From an uncultured Bacteroidales bacterium (GTDB lineage: Bacteria > Bacteroidota > Bacteroidia > Bacteroidales > UBA932), in the NCBI GenBank assembly GCA_945982095.1, contig CAMFRR010000022.1, positions 1-9,477 of the forward strand: a DNA stretch of 9,477 nucleotides, read 5' to 3'. Below the pieces are notes generated by a model, which did not search any database, had not been told where the DNA came from, and was given only the letters and a program-made list of their open reading frames with translations. Positions 6,120 through 9,477 of this stretch are shown piece by piece. A program made the position numbers and the translations under genes. Positions within the stretch are counted from its first letter, which is position 1, and every line of letters starts with the position of its first letter.

Positions 6120-9100
6120 TTAGAATGTTACATTGATACCGCCAGAGATAGTCCTCAGAGCAGAGTATGTGTTTCCTGTGTCTCCACTGAATGACTTACG
6201 TACGTCCATACCCTTACGTGCTGAGAGGTACCAGAGGTTCTCACCCTGTACATATATACGTATTCCCTTCATGTTGATGGCGTTGGTCCACTTCTTAGGA
6301 AGAGTGTAACCGAGAGTCACGAAACGGAGGCTTATGTAAGAAGATGAGATGAGGAAGCGGGTTGAAGTCGCATTTGCCTGCTGGCCGCCGAGCTGAACAC
6401 GTGGAACGTCAGTGTTGGTGTTCTGTGGAGTCCAACGGTTGAAAATGTCTTTGTGCCAGTTGCTGTTGAGGTTACCTGCATTCATCAGACCCTGGTAAAC
6501 TGAGTCAAGAGTGTAACCGCCGTACTGGTAAGCAAAAGATGCGTTGAAATCGAAGCCGTAGAACTTCAGGCTTGTACCGAAACCGCCGTAGATGTCAGGT
6601 ATAGGAGTCTTGCCTGTCTTGACATAAGTGGCATCAGTAGAGCTTGTAGTAGTCTCCTTGAACACGCCGGTTGAAAGTCCGGTCTCGGCATCTGTCTCAT
6701 ATACATTGAAGAGAGCCTGACCTGTTGCAGGATCTACACCCGCATACTCTTTGAGGTAGTAGTTGTAGAGAGGCTGACCGACCTCACGCCAAGCATTGCC
6801 CACCTGTTTACCGTAAGTCGGGTAATCTGAAGGGAGACGGAGAATCTTGTTCTTGTAATGTGTCCCGTTGAGGTTGAAGTCCCATGTAACGTTCTTCTTG
6901 CGGAGAAGGTTGAGGTTCAGTTCAAACTCGACACCTGAGTTGCGCATATCGATATCATTCACCAACTGGAAAGAAGGAGATCCCTGTGAAGAAGCAAGAG
7001 GACGTCTGTAAATCATGTCCTTGGTATCCTTGATGAAGTACTCTACATTGAGTGAGAGTATGTCAAAGAACTTGGACTCGAAGCCTACGTTGAAGTTGTT
7101 GGATTTCTCCCAAGTAACTTCAGGAGCAGCACGGAACACTTTGGTGAGGGCTGCCTGACCGTCAACACGGTCAATCCTGTAGAGGTCCTGGTATACTTTG
7201 GTGTAACCGATGTTATCGTTACCCTGAGTACCGTAGCTGGCTTTGAGTTTGAGGAAGTTGATCTGAGGAACATTCTGGAGGAATGACTCATTGCTGATGT
7301 TCCAGCCTGCACCTACAGCCCAGAAAGCACCCCATCTCTTGTCTTTTGCAAAGCGTGAAGAACCGTCACCACGTACTGATGCAGAAGCATAATAGCGGTC
7401 ATCATAGCTCCACTCGAAACGTCCGAATACACCCTGGAGGAAGTACTCGCCGGTGGCTGAAGTAAGGTTCTGGTATACTACAGCATTGGCAAAGTCAGAA
7501 ACGTTAGGGTCTACGAAGTTGGTCATATGTCCCTCCATGTAGTAGCTCTGGTCTTTCTTGATCTCGTGACCTACCATCAGGTTGATGTTGTTCTTGCCGA
7601 ACTTAGGAGACCAGGTAAGGAGCTGGTTGGTGTTGAGGGCAAAGTAACGCTTCATGGTCTGGTAGCCACGGCCGTTTACGTTGAGAGCATCACCACCGAG
7701 CGGAGTCATGTAGCTGTTGTCTTTAGTATTGAATACATCGAAAGCAACGTTTGCAGAGAATACGAGATCCTTGTAAAGAGTGGCGTTGAGGTAAGCGCGT
7801 GAAGAAACGTTGTCGATGATGGTGTTGTAGTCAGAGGTTACGAGCTGGCCATAAGCGTTGCCGTTGGCTCCGAAAGGACGTCCGGCTGTACCCCAGTCAT
7901 ATGCTTTGTTGCCATTCTTGTCATAAACAGGCTCACCTGTAGCAAGGTCATACTGGTATACAGGATAGATAGGAGGTATCTGGTTGATAGTCATGAAGAG
8001 GTTCGCGTAGTTGTTTGACTCGCTATCATTGTATACCTTCCTGTTGGTGTTGGCATATGAAATGTTCACACCGGCCTTGAGCCAGTTCCTGAACTGGTGG
8101 TCAACCTTACCGCGTACAGTAAGACGCTTGAAACCTGAGTTTGCTACGTAACCAGCATCATCGAGGTAAGTTACAGAGAAATAGCCCTGAGTGTTCTCAG
8201 ATCCGCCTGAAGCAGAAAGGTTGTACTCCTGACGGAGACCTGGACGGAAGCAGAGCTCAGACCAGCTGTCGTTCCATTTGAGCTCTTTTGCATTGGCATT
8301 GAGTTTGCCTGTAGTAGGATCGATAATCTGGTCGTCAGCTATGCCTTTATAGATATTGTAACCGCCGACGCTTTGTGCCAGGTAGCCTGAAGCATAAAGA
8401 CCTGCCTGAGCGAGATCCATAGTACCATTATAATATACACTGTTCCTGTGTGCCTCCCACAAAAGCTCGTAGTAGTCACCAGGGTTTGAAACAGTCTCAT
8501 AATCAGGGATTGCACGGCTGTTGACACCCCATTTTGCATCGAGGCTTACGTGAACCTTGCTTGAGTTGCCGCGTCTGGTGGTGATGAGAATCACACCGTT
8601 TGAACCGCGGGCACCGTACATTGAGTTTGCAGCAGCATCCTTCAATACGGTCAAAGACTCGATATCAACCTGTGGGATTGAGTTGAGTGAGCCCTCATAA
8701 GGGGTACCGTCAACTACGATGAGAGGGTTGGTTGATGCAGAGATTGAACCGAAACCACGGATCTGGATAGAAGCTCCTGATCCAGGAGAGCCATTTGAGC
8801 TGGCAATCTGCAGACCTGCGATAGCACCCTCGAGACCTTTGGTGATGTTGGTTGACTGGGTGGTGGCAAGTTTGTCACCGCTGAGCTGGGTTGCAGAACC
8901 CACGAATGAAGACTTCTTGGTCGCACCGTAAGCAACGACTATAGTCTCATCCAACATTTTGGCATCAGGCTCAAGAATGATGTTCATGTGGCCTGTCCTG
9001 CCTTGTGTGCTCACCTCGACTACATTGTAACCGAGAGCAGTGAACACGAGCACACAGTTCTGCGGAGCTTTGATGGTGTACTGTCCATCAGCGTCAGCCA

Positions 9101-9260
9101 TTACGCCATGTGTAGTTCCTTTCACTTGTACTGCAACTGCAGGGATACCCTCTCCTGTAGCGGCATCAGTCACTGTACCGTGGATATCTATGTTCTGTGC
9201 ATTGGCAAGAACAGCCACGAGTGAAAGCATCAATGAGAGAAAAATCTTGATTTTCTTCAT
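6120..9260 (-). CDS. SusC/RagA-like TonB-dependent outer-membrane transporter
   Basis: The protein has 1046 residues, typical for SusC. The signal peptide (1-21) is likely cut after ANA. Residues about 24-98 are a carboxypeptidase-regulatory-like beta-sandwich (IHGTVTDAATGEGIPAVAV..VKGT). A probable TonB box lies in DETIVVAYG (104-112). The plug domain covers about 113-231, with SIQIRGFGSIS (164-174) and the SusC hallmark around DIESLTVLKDAAANSMYGARG (199-219), then ILITTRRG. The rest is a beta-barrel with many aromatic strand ends, and it closes with Phe as outer-membrane barrels do. It uses TonB energy to import ligands captured by the SusD partner. There is no N-terminal STN signalling domain, so control by an anti-sigma/ECF pair through this receptor is unlikely. 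It is the first gene of the operon. No frameshift is seen. It belongs to the same family as glycan (SusC) and peptide (RagA) importers. Confidence 0.98.
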   Translation of the reverse strand: MKKIKIFLSLMLSLVAVLANAQNIDIHGTVTDAATGEGIPAVAVQVKGTTHGVMADADGQYTIKAPQNCVLVFTALGYNVVEVSTQGRTGHMNIILEPDAKMLDETIVVAYGATKKSSFVGSATQLSGDKLATTQSTNITKGLEGAIAGLQIASSNGSPGSGASIQIRGFGSISASTNPLIVVDGTPYEGSLNSIPQVDIESLTVLKDAAANSMYGARGSNGVILITTRRGNSSKVHVSLDAKWGVNSRAIPDYETVSNPGDYYELLWEAHRNSVYYNGTMDLAQAGLYASGYLAQSVGGYNIYKGIADDQIIDPTTGKLNANAKELKWNDSWSELCFRPGLRQEYNLSASGGSENTQGYFSVTYLDDAGYVANSGFKRLTVRGKVDHQFRNWLKAGVNISYANTNRKVYNDSESNNYANLFMTINQIPPIYPVYQYDLATGEPVYDKNGNKAYDWGTAGRPFGANGNAYGQLVTSDYNTIIDNVSSRAYLNATLYKDLVFSANVAFDVFNTKDNSYMTPLGGDALNVNGRGYQTMKRYFALNTNQLLTWSPKFGKNNINLMVGHEIKKDQSYYMEGHMTNFVDPNVSDFANAVVYQNLTSATGEYFLQGVFGRFEWSYDDRYYASASVRGDGSSRFAKDKRWGAFWAVGAGWNISNESFLQNVPQINFLKLKASYGTQGNDNIGYTKVYQDLYRIDRVDGQAALTKVFRAAPEVTWEKSNNFNVGFESKFFDILSLNVEYFIKDTKDMIYRRPLASSQGSPSFQLVNDIDMRNSGVEFELNLNLLRKKNVTWDFNLNGTHYKNKILRLPSDYPTYGKQVGNAWREVGQPLYNYYLKEYAGVDPATGQALFNVYETDAETGLSTGVFKETTTSSTDATYVKTGKTPIPDIYGGFGTSLKFYGFDFNASFAYQYGGYTLDSVYQGLMNAGNLNSNWHKDIFNRWTPQNTNTDVPRVQLGGQQANATSTRFLISSSYISLRFVTLGYTLPKKWTNAINMKGIRIYVQGENLWYLSARKGMDVRKSFSGDTGNTYSALRTISGGINVTF

Positions 9261-9278
9261 GGGATGTTGTTTTTAGGT

Positions 9279-9311
9279 TAAACTTATAATGTTATTTCGA
9301 ATCACTTCAAA
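9279..9311 (-). promoter_or_regulatory. Candidate promoter near the SusC-like gene (proximal)
   Basis: On the minus strand, TTTG (9311-9308) is followed after 21 nt by TAAGTTTA (9286-9279), a 7-of-8 match to TAnnTTTG. Transcription would start about 12 nt before the ATG, a short leader. In this model the nested inverted repeat at 9321-9364 lies just upstream of the -33 element, where an activator could bind. Confidence 0.35.
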
Positions 9312-9320
9312 AAAGCACTT

Positions 9321-9364
9321 TCAATTTATCATGGTCAAATTCACGATTTGAACGGATAAATTGA
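9321..9364. repeat. Nested inverted repeat upstream of the SusC-like gene
   Basis: The outer arms TCAATTTATC (9321-9330) and GATAAATTGA (9355-9364) are perfect 10-bp inverted complements. Inside them, TCAAAT (9335-9340) and ATTTGA (9346-9351) form a second 6-bp pair around a 5-nt loop. Only a 4/3-nt internal loop separates the two stems. It could act as a DNA operator or, if transcribed, as a leader RNA hairpin. On the minus strand a T run (9314-9309) follows 6 nt after the outer arm, so a weak attenuator is also conceivable. Confidence 0.6.
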
Positions 9365-9368
9365 GCCG

Positions 9369-9399
9369 CGAAGTTATGAAAAAAAATAAAGATTGCAAA
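9369..9399 (-). promoter_or_regulatory. Candidate promoter of the SusC-like gene (distal)
   Basis: On the minus strand, TTTG (9399-9396) is followed after 19 nt, including a long T run, by TAACTTCG (9376-9369), a 7-of-8 match to TAnnTTTG. Transcription would start near 9362, giving a leader of about 100 nt whose first part is the inverted repeat at 9364-9321. This is an alternative to the proximal candidate, and the sequence alone does not decide between them. Confidence 0.35.
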
Positions 9400-9427
9400 C
9401 ACCGGCAAAAACATACCTATGTATATG

Positions 9428-9477
9428 CTGTCTCTTATACACATCTCCGAAGCCCACGAGACGGACTCCTATCTCGT
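9428..9477 (-). other. Synthetic Nextera/Illumina P7 adapter (not genomic), with a one-base insertion
   Basis: The Tn5 mosaic end (reverse complement) lies at 9428-9446. It is followed by the rest of the Nextera read-2 adapter, the index GGACTCCT at 9463-9470, and ATCTCGT from P7 at 9471-9477. The index is the same as at the left end. The adapter carries one extra A (CCGAAGCCC at 9447-9455, where CCGAGCCC is expected). It should be trimmed. Confidence 0.98.

Noticed and set aside
7527..7802. 91-codon plus-strand open frame opposite the SusC-like barrel
   Set aside because: It is fully antisense to conserved barrel sequence with no ribosome site or known motif, so it is a shadow frame, as are the other antisense frames in the SusCD genes.
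9040..9276. Plus-strand open frame reaching past the SusC start
   Set aside because: It is antisense to the SusC signal peptide and N-terminal domain, and its translation looks like no known family.
9261..9427. Small gene or structured RNA in the region upstream of the SusC gene
   Set aside because: I found no convincing open frame and no known riboswitch pattern. The region is better explained by promoter elements and the inverted repeat.
1..9477. Terminal inverted repeats containing Tn5 mosaic ends, as if the window were a transposon
   Set aside because: The repeats carry Illumina index and P7 sequence, there is no transposase gene, and the enclosed genes are ordinary chromosomal ones. 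They are library adapters.

Overview
This window is a piece of a Bacteroidota (probably Bacteroidales) genome lying between two synthetic sequencing adapters. The taxonomic signs are a SusC/SusD outer-membrane pair, lipoproteins with Bacteroidota-style signal peptides, a BACON-domain protein, a C10 peptidase with a Spi-type propeptide, and TAnnTTTG-type promoter elements. No rRNA, tRNA, CRISPR array or natural mobile element was seen, and genus cannot be fixed from this sequence.

Layout. Positions 1-44 and 9428-9477 are Illumina Nextera P7-side adapter with the same i7 index at both ends, so the natural DNA is 45-9427. Positions 45-1007 (+) hold the 5'-truncated end of a MetX-type homoserine O-acyltransferase (methionine biosynthesis). 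It converges, with a 21-nt gap, on a block of five minus-strand genes. In transcription order these are: a SusC-like TonB-dependent transporter (9260-6120), a SusD-like lipoprotein (6102-4588), a lipoprotein of unknown function (4573-3734), a C10-family cysteine peptidase (about 3639-1861) and a two-BACON-domain lipoprotein (1853-1029).

The first three minus-strand genes are spaced 17 and 14 nt apart and end at a strong intrinsic terminator (3713-3667). The peptidase and BACON genes are 7 nt apart and form a second unit. A good Bacteroidota promoter for that unit is interleaved with the terminator of the first. The SusC gene is preceded by a 167-nt AT-rich region (9261-9427) holding a nested inverted repeat and two possible promoters. 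There is no stretch above 300 bases without a gene.

How the genes may work together (inference). The window has no glycoside hydrolase, sulfatase or polysaccharide lyase. The only degradative enzyme is an exported peptidase with a C-terminal region resembling a type IX secretion sorting domain. The locus may therefore serve protein, peptide or glycoprotein use: the peptidase cuts substrate at the surface, the BACON lipoprotein binds substrate or partners the protease, and the SusCD pair plus its lipoprotein captures and imports products, as RagAB does for peptides. Genes upstream of the SusC gene are outside the window and could change this view.
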